Source: CAYQAJ01 sp964415245
GTDB taxonomy: Bacteria; Planctomycetota; Planctomycetia; Pirellulales; Pirellulaceae
NCBI GenBank assembly: GCA_964415245.1
Contig: CAYQAJ010000126.1
Span: 1-14,151 of the forward strand
Length of the DNA: 14,151 nucleotides
Direction of reading: 5' to 3'
In this document: positions 1 to 7,401 of the stretch, piece by piece
Position numbering within the stretch: the stretch's first letter is position 1
Layout of the letters: the number at the start of each line of letters is the position of its first letter
Notes under the pieces: generated by a model
The model's database searches: none
The model's input: the letters and a program-made list of their open reading frames with translations, nothing else
Told to the model about the DNA's origin: nothing
Translations under genes and position numbers: made by a program

Positions 1-1360
1 CGATGCCGCTGATGATCGCCCCCATGATACCGACGAAGCCGTTGTCTGTCCCGCACAGATACAGGTTTTCCAGGTGCGTTTTGCCGCGCAACTGCTTGTC
101 GGGCGAGCCGTAGATCGCCCCGTTATCGCGCCAGGTGAACCGGCGGACGGTGCGGGGGGTGAACATGTCGGTATCGATCACGTGGTTGCGGTAGTCGGGC
201 ACGAAACGCGTCGCCGACGCGTGGATGCGGTCGTACCACCGCAGCTTTTCGAGGCGGTATTCGTCGTCCGAGAGCGACATCCACCGCCCGTGGTCGGCCA
301 GCGTGGTGACGCGCAGCATATAGTCGGGCATCTCGCCCCGTGCCGGGTCGTACTGGAAATTGTTGGGCGAGCACATCACGGCGCTACGTACGTCGCACAG
401 TTCATCGGTGGGCCGATGCCAGTGAAACACGGGCGAATCGTTGTAGAACACCATCGTGCGATCGTAGCCCAGCTCCTTGGGCGGCCGGTCGAACACCGAA
501 ACGGTTTCGACGAACGAGACTTGCCCCGACTGCGGCGGCCGGGCGTCCTGCCGGGCGTCGTCGCACATTCGCATCGTTTCGGGGGCGCCGGCGGACGAGA
601 GGATCGTTCGGGCCTCGATTTCGCGTCCGTCGTCGAGGACGACGCCCAAGGCGCGGCCACCGTCAACCTTGATGCGCTGCACGCCGCTCCGCAGGCGCAG
701 CTCACCCCCCAACGCACGATAGCGCCGCACAAGATTGCGCAAGATCAGCCGCACGCCCGCCCAGGGACGAGCCAGTCCTTCCAGAAAGATGCTGCGGAAC
801 AGCATGCAGAACGCGCCGAAATCCATGTCGTGCTCGCGGGCGTTGCCGTACCACATGCAGGGGGCCAACAGCATTTCGGCCAGCAGCGGGTCGGTGAGAG
901 TCTCGGCCAATACGCCGCGGGCCGACGCGAGGTAGGCGTCGTGGTCGAGGTCGTCGTAACCCAGGAGCCGTTCGAGCAGCCGGCGAAACGGCTCCTTCTG
1001 ATCGGGAAACCTCTCGGCGATCTGCGACTGAAGCAGCTCGACGCCGTTGCCGAATTCGAGCTCCACGCCGGGAAACTTGATCAACGAGCCGATCTGCGGG
1101 GAGAGGTCGAAGTCGTCGAATCGGAACCGCAACTGCCGCAACATACGAGCCAGCGGCCCGCGATGCGCGCCCCGCGGGGAATAGTTGGTGACCGCGTGCA
1201 GGCCGACGTCGTGATTGCGGCCGTTGAGCCGATAGAAAGAGTTCAGCCCGCCGATGGTGTAATGCCGCTCGAGAATGCAGACCCGGCGGTCGTAGTAGGC
1301 CAGGCGGATACCGGCGGCCAGACCCGACATGCCCGCGCCGATAATGATGGTGTCGTACAT
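1..1360 (-). CDS. CrtI/phytoene-desaturase-like FAD-dependent oxidoreductase (3' end outside window)
   Basis: Reading from an ATG at 1360, the protein begins MYDTIIIGAGMSGLAAGIRL, a Rossmann FAD site with GAGMSG at residues 8-13, the ribose-binding Glu at 31 and GG at 37-38. The stretch GLHAVTNY follows at 53-60. The last visible residues (NLYLCGTDNGFVGIMGAIISG) match the usual C-terminal FAD-contact segment of CrtI-type enzymes, so probably only a few tens of residues are missing; 453 codons are present. Members of this family desaturate, isomerise or saturate polyene or lipid chains. Placed last in a run with ACP, ketosynthase and OleC/OleD-like genes, it probably acts on the chain that cluster makes. 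That substrate is inference; a carotenoid role is the alternative, but no other carotenoid gene is visible. A 172-nt spacer with repeats separates it from the ACP gene. Confidence 0.85.
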   Translation of the reverse strand, partial: MYDTIIIGAGMSGLAAGIRLAYYDRRVCILERHYTIGGLNSFYRLNGRNHDVGLHAVTNYSPRGAHRGPLARMLRQLRFRFDDFDLSPQIGSLIKFPGVELEFGNGVELLQSQIAERFPDQKEPFRRLLERLLGYDDLDHDAYLASARGVLAETLTDPLLAEMLLAPCMWYGNAREHDMDFGAFCMLFRSIFLEGLARPWAGVRLILRNLVRRYRALGGELRLRSGVQRIKVDGGRALGVVLDDGREIEARTILSSAGAPETMRMCDDARQDARPPQSGQVSFVETVSVFDRPPKELGYDRTMVFYNDSPVFHWHRPTDELCDVRSAVMCSPNNFQYDPARGEMPDYMLRVTTLADHGRWMSLSDDEYRLEKLRWYDRIHASATRFVPDYRNHVIDTDMFTPRTVRRFTWRDNGAIYGSPDKQLRGKTHLENLYLCGTDNGFVGIMGAIISGI

Positions 1361-1397
1361 CGCGGCATCGCGGCGGCGCGGTGGGGCGAAAGGGTCG

Positions 1398-1432
1398 TTA
1401 GCTGTCAGCTCTCAGCAATCAGCCGTCAGCCG
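1398..1432. repeat. heptad array, TCAGCNN family
   Basis: Five consecutive 7-bp units: TTAGCTG, TCAGCTC, TCAGCAA, TCAGCCG, TCAGCCG, followed by GGAA. It lies between the ACP and FAD-oxidoreductase genes. Confidence 0.8.
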
Positions 1433-1522
1433 GAAGTTGATTTCGTCATTCCCGCGCAGGCGCAAAGTGACCAGCGACCTCCCACTCCGAAGCTGACAAT
1501 TGAAAGCTGAGAGCTGACAGCT
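1400..1522. repeat. 17-bp perfect inverted repeat bracketing a 123-bp intergenic segment
   Basis: Positions 1400-1416 (AGCTGTCAGCTCTCAGC) are the exact reverse complement of 1506-1522, with 89 bp between. Both arms are parts of heptad arrays in opposite orientation. In a transcript running from ACP into the FAD gene this could fold into a long hairpin. The interior contains a half REP-like motif at 1444-1462 without its partner. Confidence 0.75.
1490..1522. repeat. heptad array, TCAGCNN family, inverted orientation
   Basis: Units read on the plus strand as AAGCTGA, CAATTGA, AAGCTGA, GAGCTGA and then CAGCT. On the minus strand they are TCAGCTC, TCAGCTT, TCAATTG, TCAGCTT. The array ends 10 bp from the ACP stop codon. 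Confidence 0.75.
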
Positions 1523-1532
1523 TCGCCGGCCG

Positions 1533-1796
1533 CTACTGCGGCTTCGGCACGTCTTTCAGCTTGGGGGTCAGGTAATCGACGGTGCTCTGGATGCTGTTCA
1601 AGTGCTCGTAGTCTTCCTCGGGAATCTGGATACGGTGCCGCTTGCGCAGCTCCATGACGATGTCCAGAAAGTCCATGCTGTCCAGCTCGAGCTGCTCGCG
1701 GAAGGGGACATCGTCCGTCAACTGGCTCAGGTCCTCGTCGGGGACGATGTTCTCCAGGATGAGCACAACTTGTTCGCGAATCTCGGCAGGCGTCAT
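1533..1796 (-). CDS. acyl carrier protein (discrete, type II)
   Basis: An 87-residue protein starting MTPAEIREQVVLILENIVP with the phosphopantetheine motif LELDSMDFLD; the attachment Ser is residue 40. Length and the acidic, helical composition are normal for an ACP. The ATG at 1796 is preferred and is preceded by GGGAG 12 nt upstream. A TTG at 1835 would add 13 residues, but it directly abuts a repeat array and lacks a ribosome site. Immediate neighbours are a ketosynthase upstream and a FAD oxidoreductase downstream, so this ACP is probably dedicated to the local pathway rather than to housekeeping fatty acid synthesis, whose acpP normally sits with fabD, fabG and fabF. That specialisation is inference. 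Confidence 0.88.
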   Translation of the reverse strand: MTPAEIREQVVLILENIVPDEDLSQLTDDVPFREQLELDSMDFLDIVMELRKRHRIQIPEEDYEHLNSIQSTVDYLTPKLKDVPKPQ

Positions 1797-1844
1797 GGCG
1801 CTGAGTGTCTCCCACGTATCGAACGCATCAATCAATCGGAGCTG

Positions 1845-1865
1845 TCAGCTATCAGCTTTCAGCCG
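1845..1865. repeat. heptad array, TCAGCNN family
   Basis: Three units, TCAGCTA, TCAGCTT, TCAGCCG, again followed by GGAA as at 1433. It lies between ketosynthase and ACP. Confidence 0.75.
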
Positions 1866-1883
1866 GAATCCACAAACCCAAAG

Positions 1884-1932
1884 CCTCCAACCTCACGCCT
1901 CACGCCTCACACCTCAAGCCTCACACCTCACA
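1884..1932. repeat. heptad array, CCTCANN family
   Basis: Seven units in strict 7-bp phase: CCTCCAA, CCTCACG, CCTCACG, CCTCACA, CCTCAAG, CCTCACA, CCTCACA. The ketosynthase stop codon (1928-1930) lies inside the last unit. Confidence 0.85.
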
Positions 1933-2916
1933 CCTTTGTCACAATCACCACCGAATTGATGCCCAGCATGCCGAACGAATTGTTGAGGATGCACCGCACC
2001 GGGCCCGCTTCACGAGGCTCGTTGATCACCAGGCCGGGCAGCGCGCACTCGGGATCCAGCTCGTCGATGTTGATCGTGGCGTGGCACACGCCGTCTTCCA
2101 GCGNNNNNNNNNNNNNNNNNNNNNNNNNNNNNNNNNNNNNNNNNNNNNNNNNNNNNNNNNNNNNNNNNNNNNNNNNNNNNNNNNNNNNNNNNNNNNNNNN
2201 NNNATGCCGTTGCGGGCCACGTCGAAGGGGCGGGAGGCGCGCGTCGGATCATCGTGCGACGCGAGCGCCCCCTGACTTTTGAAGCTGGCAAAGATGCCGA
2301 AGGAGTGAATGCTTTCGGAAACGCCGCCGGCCAGGGCCAGGTCGCAATCGCCCATCCGGAGCATCTGCACGCCTTGGATCAGCCCGATGTTTCCCGCCGC
2401 GCAAGCCGCGCCGACCGAGTAATGCGGCCCGGTGATTCCCATGTTCAACGCGATCTCCCCGGCCGGGTTGTTGGTCACCGTGCGGGGATTGTGGTGGTGC
2501 GACCAGAAGCTGGTATCGTAGTCGTAGCCTTTGATCAGATACACTTCGTTCTCGGTTTCGACGCTTCCATGCTCGGTAACGCCGACGTACACGCCGACAC
2601 CGCTCGGGTCGACGTTGGGCCAGTCGATGCCGGCGTCCTTTACAGCCTCCTGGGCGCAGTAGACGCCGATGCTGCCGGCCCGCGTACCGCGGCGGATATC
2701 TTTGCGCGACTGGTGTCGCAGGGCGTCGTATTCGCAAACCCCCGCCAGCGTCGGGCCGAGGTAACGGACTTCATAGGCGCGCACGCCGCTGCGCCCGGCC
2801 AGCAGCCCAGCGCGCAGCTCGGCAAGCGAGTTACCGTTGGGTGCCGCCACCCCCACCCCCGTGATGACAACGCGCTCAGTATCGGGCAGGCGGGGCGACG
2901 TTTGGCCGGCGATCAT
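1928..2916 (-). CDS. FabF-like beta-ketoacyl-ACP synthase, interrupted by assembly gap
   Basis: The N-terminal part (2204-2916, 237 codons) starts MIAGQTSPRLPDTERVVITG and carries the thiolase-fold signature VVITGVGVAAPNG and the nucleophile context GAACAAGN with Cys172. The C-terminal part (57 residues) ends NNSFGMLGINSVVIVTKV, the place of the FabF glycine-rich tail. A good ribosome site, GAGGAA, lies 8 nt before the ATG at 2916. The two parts are out of frame across the 100 Ns. Compared with ~410-residue FabF, about 115 residues are missing, including the region that should hold both catalytic His residues. The enzyme should condense acyl chains with malonyl-ACP; next to the ACP and OleD-like reductase it takes the position that OleA fills in olefin clusters. 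Its activity cannot be judged without the missing part. Confidence 0.88.
2104..2203. other. assembly gap (100 N)
   Basis: Exactly 100 undetermined bases, a usual placeholder length. The flanking ketosynthase parts imply roughly 345 bp of real sequence is missing here. Confidence 0.99.
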
Positions 2917-3034
2917 GAGGGCGATTCCTCGACAATCCAAACCTTTGAAACTAGCGGTTTGGCCGGGAATTGGCAAGCGGACGAATCCGACGCAAGCGGT
3001 GCCACGGGCCAGCGAAGTCGGCCAGTGCTGAGAA

Positions 3035-3055
3035 AGCGTAGAGCGGAAAGCGGAA
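3035..3055. repeat. short heptad array, AGCGNNN family
   Basis: Three units, AGCGTAG, AGCGGAA, AGCGGAA, in the 155-nt spacer between the OleD-like gene and the ketosynthase. Only three units, so weaker than the other arrays. Confidence 0.45.
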
Positions 3056-3071
3056 CGCCGACACGCGAGCG

Positions 3072-4064
3072 TCACTTGCTTCGCAGCGCCTCGCCAAGTT
3101 GCTGCATTCCTTCGTCGGTTGAAACGCGCACCTGGTAACCGAGGTCGGCACGCGCTCGGCTCAGGTCGAAATAGTGCGACTTTGCTAGCTGTGCGGCCAG
3201 AAAGCGCGTCATCGGTGGCTCCCCACGCAGTCGCAGCACTCGCCAGGCCGTTTCGAGAGTCGCCCCCACGCGCCAGGCGGTGCCGAACGACAACGATTTG
3301 GTCACCGGCGCCACGCCGGCCAGCGCCAGCACCTGGTCGATCCACTCCCAGCAGTTGACCGGCTCCCCCTGGCTGATGAAGTACGCCCGACCGCACGCCG
3401 GCGCTCCCGGCATCAATGCCGCAGCCGCCTGCAAATGCGCAAGGGCCGCGTTTTCCACGTGTATCATATCGATGAGGTTCGTGCCGTCGCCCACGCGGCG
3501 CAGATGCCCGCGACGGGCGCGATCCACAAGCCGCGGGATGAGATGGTGGTCTCCCGGACCCCAGATCAGGTGCGGCCGCAGCGCGCAGGTGAGCAGGCCG
3601 TCCCGTCCGTTGGACTCCAGCACGTGCTGCTCGGCCAGCGCTTTGGAGTGGGAGTAATGGCACAGCCAGCGCGAGGCATAAGGCGCCGACTCGTCGACGC
3701 CGCACTGATCGCCGCCGTCGAAGGTCACGCTGGGGCTGCTCGTGTATACGAGGCGGCTTACGCCGTGCCTCAGGCAACCGGCCACAATGTTTCGCGTTCC
3801 GAGCGTGTTGGTGCCGTAGTAGTGGTCCCAACTCCCCCAGATGCCGGCCACACCCGCGACGTGGAACACCGCGTCGACGCCGCGGCAGGCGTCGGACACC
3901 GCCGCGGGATCGCGCACGTCGCCGATCGCCGTCTCGACGCTCTGGGCATCAAGCTCGGGGCACGGCCGACGCACCAGCGCCCGCACGCGCTCGCCGGCCG
4001 CCACAAGCTGCTCGACAATCTGTCGCCCGAGAAAACCGCCGGCGCCGGTAACCAATGCGTACAA
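3072..4064 (-). CDS. OleD-like NAD(P)-dependent SDR / 3-beta-HSD-family reductase
   Basis: A 330-residue extended SDR. The nucleotide-binding motif TGAGGFLG is at residues 6-13, the acidic GDVRD at 48-52, the strand-4 motif YTSSPSV at 107-113 and the catalytic Tyr137 and Lys141 in YSHSK. Stretches such as AVFHVAGVAGIWGSWDHYYG, LRPHLIWGPGDHHLIPRL and VGDGTNLIDMIHVENAALAH closely follow what I recall of OleD, which reduces a 2-alkyl-3-ketoacid to the 3-hydroxyacid. The TTG start at 4064 is supported by GGAG 6 nt upstream. It lies 48 nt after the GYF gene and 155 nt before the ketosynthase. A sterol-dehydrogenase-like role is the alternative, but the OleC-like gene nearby supports an olefin-type pathway. 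Confidence 0.85.
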   Translation of the reverse strand: MYALVTGAGGFLGRQIVEQLVAAGERVRALVRRPCPELDAQSVETAIGDVRDPAAVSDACRGVDAVFHVAGVAGIWGSWDHYYGTNTLGTRNIVAGCLRHGVSRLVYTSSPSVTFDGGDQCGVDESAPYASRWLCHYSHSKALAEQHVLESNGRDGLLTCALRPHLIWGPGDHHLIPRLVDRARRGHLRRVGDGTNLIDMIHVENAALAHLQAAAALMPGAPACGRAYFISQGEPVNCWEWIDQVLALAGVAPVTKSLSFGTAWRVGATLETAWRVLRLRGEPPMTRFLAAQLAKSHYFDLSRARADLGYQVRVSTDEGMQQLGEALRSK

Positions 4065-4112
4065 GGATCACTCCGCCAAGATGCGGACCGCGCCGAATCG
4101 CGCACGACGGCA

Positions 4113-5447
4113 CTATTCCGGGTCGCGCGAAGCCTCGATGGCCTTCTGCAATTCCTCAAACGTTGGCGGCTGATCCGGAACGGTGGAGTCGCCGGCGCCG
4201 GGAATCGTGGTGCCGCCTGCACCATCGACAGCAGCGCCCGCCGACTCGGGTCGGAGCATGTCGCGTGGAATCGTAAAGCCGATGTAGCCGTCGCGGCCGA
4301 CGTTGCTATAGGGGAGGGCCAGTCGCAAATGCTCCGGGGAACCCCGCGGCGCCTCAAATACCAACAGGTCGGTGACTGCCTCGCCGGTCTCGATGGGTTG
4401 GTCCTCGGCCAGCAGCAACTCGGCCTTTTCTCCCAGTTCGTTCACCGGCGAACAGACCCGTTCCCGATCATCGACGAGCACGGCGCGATGGTCCTCTGAC
4501 GTTCGGCCGCCGCGGCTCCAACTCGTAAAGTCGACCGGATCGCGGCCGAGATTACCGACACTCACCTCGATCAGCACGACCCGCCTACCGCCAAACTGCT
4601 TGTCTTCTGCCGCCGGCTCTCGCGGCGAAAGAAACTGCACGGAAACGACTTCGAAAACCAATCTGCCGCTGCGAACGCGTCGATCGGCCGGATGCCAATT
4701 CTTCACCCCTCCGAGTGCTCGCTGCTCGAGGGTCTGCGAAGCGCCGCTGGTCTTCCCGCCGCCGTTTTCGAGTTCGGCGCCTAACTGCTCCAACTCCGCT
4801 TCCCGCTGGCGCCGATCTTTCTCCATTTCCTCGTCGATCTTCGCGGCGAGCTCCTTGCGCATCGAGTCGGCGCGCATGATGATGGCGTATCCAATCGCGA
4901 TGCCGCCACCACACAACAAGGCAACGACTCCAAACACGCTGACGAGAACAATGGCGATGATCTTTCCCGCGCCGCCCGTTCGTGGTGCCGGCAGGGAGTC
5001 GGGATGCACGGCGCTAGCGGGTGCGCCGCCCGGTAACGCGGCCGCGCCGGGCATGGGAATCGGCGCGGGCTTGGGAGCGACTGGTGCCGCCGGAGACGGC
5101 GCCGCAGCCGGAGCAACGGGCACCGCGCCGCTGGGCGCGGGAGGCGGCACGCGGGCGGAGGCTGATCCTCCGTTGGAAGGCGCAACGCGCCGCCGAGGCG
5201 CCGATCCACCGGCCGACAACGGCGACGCCGTCTTGAGAGCGACCGCGGAACGGCTCGCCGACGCGGCACTCTGGCCCGCGGCAAATAACCCTTCAACGCG
5301 GCGGGCCGGCATCCACGATCCGTCGCGGCCGCTGCGCACGAGATTGTCGGGGCCGATTCTCTGCTCGTCGGCCAACTGCTGGAGCTGCTCGTTCGATAGT
5401 GGGCCCGTCTGTCGGCCTCGAATTTGACAGTACCACTCACCGGCCAT
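4113..5447 (-). CDS. GYF-domain (DUF4339-like) single-pass membrane protein
   Basis: A 444-residue protein from the ATG at 5447, which has GGAG 8 nt upstream; a GTG at 5495 in the same frame is less likely. Residues 3-55 (GEWYCQIRGRQTGPLSNEQL onward) form a GYF_2 domain, an adaptor fold common in planctomycetes. Residues ~60-158 are a low-complexity Ala/Pro/Ser linker. Residues ~163-190 are one strongly hydrophobic membrane segment and ~193-226 a charged, probably coiled-coil helix (EEMEKDRRQREAELEQLGAE). The C-terminal ~200 residues are soluble and resemble the DUF4352-type beta-sandwich seen in such proteins, which is tentative. There is no enzymatic motif. It is inserted between the OleC-like and OleD-like genes; whether it belongs to that pathway is unknown. 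Confidence 0.8.
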   Translation of the reverse strand: MAGEWYCQIRGRQTGPLSNEQLQQLADEQRIGPDNLVRSGRDGSWMPARRVEGLFAAGQSAASASRSAVALKTASPLSAGGSAPRRRVAPSNGGSASARVPPPAPSGAVPVAPAAAPSPAAPVAPKPAPIPMPGAAALPGGAPASAVHPDSLPAPRTGGAGKIIAIVLVSVFGVVALLCGGGIAIGYAIIMRADSMRKELAAKIDEEMEKDRRQREAELEQLGAELENGGGKTSGASQTLEQRALGGVKNWHPADRRVRSGRLVFEVVSVQFLSPREPAAEDKQFGGRRVVLIEVSVGNLGRDPVDFTSWSRGGRTSEDHRAVLVDDRERVCSPVNELGEKAELLLAEDQPIETGEAVTDLLVFEAPRGSPEHLRLALPYSNVGRDGYIGFTIPRDMLRPESAGAAVDGAGGTTIPGAGDSTVPDQPPTFEELQKAIEASRDPE

Positions 5448-5567
5448 GTCGGGTGCTCCGTCGGAAGCGTAACACAGCCCTGTCTCGGGCGACACTCGCG
5501 GCGCATACCGAGTTTACCAGCGCCCCGCCGTTGGGGCCAGTAGAACGGAATAAGCCGCCATTCTTAG

Positions 5568-5604
5568 TCGGTCGCCGACCCGCTTGCGGCTTCGCGCTCG
5601 GCGG
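5568..5604. repeat. REP-like intergenic repeat, copy 1
   Basis: It contains CCCGCTTGCGGCTTCGCGCT preceded by the palindrome GGTCGCCGACC. Positions 5568-5589 are identical to 5634-5655. The segment has two nested self-complementary parts (GGTCG-C-CGACC and CCGC-TT-GCGG). Confidence 0.75.
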
Positions 5605-5626
5605 ACGGCACGACGGAGCGTGCCTG

Positions 5627-7333
5627 TTACGATTCGGTCGCCGACCCGCTTGCGGTTTTGCCCAGTTTCGCCGCGGCCCAACCACTCAACAGCTCGCGAT
5701 TGATCTTGGCGTTGTGGCGCACGTCGACGGGCAGGCTGTCGTGCCGCCAAAAGTCGGAGATGCCCGCGGTCAGGCGATGCGACTGGCACAACTCTCGCAC
5801 TTCGCGGAGCAATCGCTGCCGATCGTCGCGCGTTCGGGGGAGCCGTTCGGGCCACGGCTCGATGATCATCACTGGCCGCTGATTTCCCGCCGGCCCCACT
5901 CCCACCAGCGCCGAGCGAAACACGTCCACATGTCGATTGGCGATCGCCTCGCAGCAATCGGTGAACATCGGGCCGTGGGGCGTTTCGATCCGCTGGCTCT
6001 TGCGGCCGCAGAACCAGAAACGATCCCGCTCGTCGAGGTAGCCCACGTCGCCCAAGCGGTGCCACACTTCGCGCCCAGCGCGCACCTTGTGCAGCGAGTT
6101 GGCGTGCGTCTGGGTAACGTACTCGCGCGTGACGACGCCGCCGGTCACCATCAACTCGCCGATCTCGCCGTGCGGAAGCTCTTCGATGTCGCCCATTTCG
6201 GTGATCGGTCCGTCGTTAATGCGGATCACCTTCCAGCGGATGCCCGGGAACCGCCGCCCGACGCAGGTGCCCGCTCCGTCCGCGCTCCGCTCGGCAGTTT
6301 CAGAAAGCACTTCGCTTGCGCTGATCGATGCGACGGGAAGCGCTTCGGTCGCACCGTAGGGGGTATACACTTCGCCTTCGGGATGGATTGCTTCTTTCAT
6401 CCGCCTCAGCACGTGGGGAGGAACGGGCGCTCCGGCCGAAAACACACGCCGCAGCGTAGGCAAGCGTATTTGCTCTTTCTCGCAGTATTGCCCCACCACG
6501 TTCCACATGGCCGGGGAGCCGAACGCCTGCGTGGCCTTCCAGTCGGTCACCGCTTGGACAATGTTGCGCGGATCGACCCGCGCCGGCCGCGAAAAGTCCA
6601 TGTCGGGCACGACGCTGGTTACGCCCAGGGCGGAGTTGAACAATGCGAAGAGCGGGAAGCCCCCCACGTCGATGCCGCCCGGCTCGAAGCCGTACATGGC
6701 CCGCAGCTCGTCGACTTGCCGGCAGAAGTTGCCGTGCCGGTAGAGCACGCCCTTGGCGCTTCCCGTGCTGCCGCTGGTAAAGATGACGGCGGCCGGGTCT
6801 TCGGCATGCGTTTTGGGCGGCTCGAAAGGGCCGGCGCCGGCGCGGCGCACGTCGGCCAGAGTCGGGCCGCCCCAGAACCATCGGCGGCCCACCGTCACGT
6901 TCCATCGCGCACGCGGAAAGCGACGTCGCAGCACGGACCGAATCGCGTGCGCCGCGGGAATCGCCACAAAGCCTTCGGGGTCGACATCGCGCAGGCAATC
7001 GAGCATGCGGCGGATGCCCATGCCGGGATCGATCAGCACGGGCACCACGCCGGCCTTGAACATGGCGAACACCAGCGCGATAAAATCGTAGCCCGGGCGC
7101 ACGAAGAGCGCCAGCCGCGTTTGCGGCGCGATGCCGAGTTGACGCAGCCCCGCGGCGATGCGGTTGGTGTCGTCGTCGAGCTCGCGAAAGGTGTAAACGT
7201 CGTATTGCCGGGCGCCGCCGGACGAACGACGCGGGCGAACGGTTACTACTCCCGGCGCGTCGGGCAATTGCCGCGCCGTTTCGGACAGGCCCAAGCCGAC
7301 GTTGGTGATCGGTGGCGAGGTCGCAGATGCCAT
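5627..7333 (-). CDS. OleC-like AMP-forming acyl ligase (beta-lactone synthetase or fatty acyl-AMP ligase)
   Basis: A 568-residue ANL-superfamily enzyme. Visible motifs are the P-loop-like TSGSTGSAKG at 186-195, YGATE at 326-330, GDVGYLD at 428-434, the hinge region FCGRKSQRI at 441-449 and a late lysine in NAKINRELL. The N-terminal half, including MFKAGVVPVLIDPGMGIRRM, resembles OleC, which uses ATP to turn a beta-hydroxy acid into a beta-lactone. Simple acyl-AMP or acyl-CoA ligase activity cannot be excluded from motifs. The ATG at 7333 is chosen because the conserved domain starts about 10 residues later; the longer frame runs back through a repeat and into the ATP-grasp gene. The last ten residues (KTASGSATES) are encoded by a REP-like repeat, so the tail is probably not functional. 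The OleD-like partner is two genes downstream. Confidence 0.87.
   Translation of the reverse strand: MASATSPPITNVGLGLSETARQLPDAPGVVTVRPRRSSGGARQYDVYTFRELDDDTNRIAAGLRQLGIAPQTRLALFVRPGYDFIALVFAMFKAGVVPVLIDPGMGIRRMLDCLRDVDPEGFVAIPAAHAIRSVLRRRFPRARWNVTVGRRWFWGGPTLADVRRAGAGPFEPPKTHAEDPAAVIFTSGSTGSAKGVLYRHGNFCRQVDELRAMYGFEPGGIDVGGFPLFALFNSALGVTSVVPDMDFSRPARVDPRNIVQAVTDWKATQAFGSPAMWNVVGQYCEKEQIRLPTLRRVFSAGAPVPPHVLRRMKEAIHPEGEVYTPYGATEALPVASISASEVLSETAERSADGAGTCVGRRFPGIRWKVIRINDGPITEMGDIEELPHGEIGELMVTGGVVTREYVTQTHANSLHKVRAGREVWHRLGDVGYLDERDRFWFCGRKSQRIETPHGPMFTDCCEAIANRHVDVFRSALVGVGPAGNQRPVMIIEPWPERLPRTRDDRQRLLREVRELCQSHRLTAGISDFWRHDSLPVDVRHNAKINRELLSGWAAAKLGKTASGSATES
5634..5660. repeat. REP-like repeat, copy 2, overlapping the OleC-like 3' end
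   Basis: The first 22 bp are identical to copy 1, which starts 66 bp away. It forms the last codons of the OleC-like gene, whose stop is at 5627-5629. Confidence 0.75.
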
Positions 7334-7356
7334 TTGCGTCGTGAATCTCGAAAGTT

Positions 7357-7380
7357 GCGGAGCGCGAAACCGCAAGCGGG
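7357..7380. repeat. REP-like repeat, copy 3
   Basis: On the minus strand it contains CGCTTGCGGTTTCGCGCTC. It lies in the 68-nt gap between the ATP-grasp stop and the OleC-like start. The core is shared with 10297-10318. Confidence 0.75.
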
Positions 7381-7401
7381 TTGGACTCCGCCCACTGAAA
7401 G

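Noticed and set aside
1444..1462. CGTCATTCCCGCGCAGGCG, similar to a common bacterial palindromic repeat
   Set aside because: The complementary half is absent, so no hairpin element can be supported; noted only as an interior part of the 1400-1522 segment.
74..1510. Plus-strand open frame of 478 codons
   Set aside because: Antisense to the FAD oxidoreductase, which has a clear Rossmann motif and family C-terminus.
2026..3831. A 601-codon minus-strand frame joining ketosynthase to upstream sequence
   Set aside because: Upstream of 2916 it overlaps the OleD-like gene in another frame, and after the N-gap it is in the wrong frame; the ATG at 2916 with GAGGAA is the real start.
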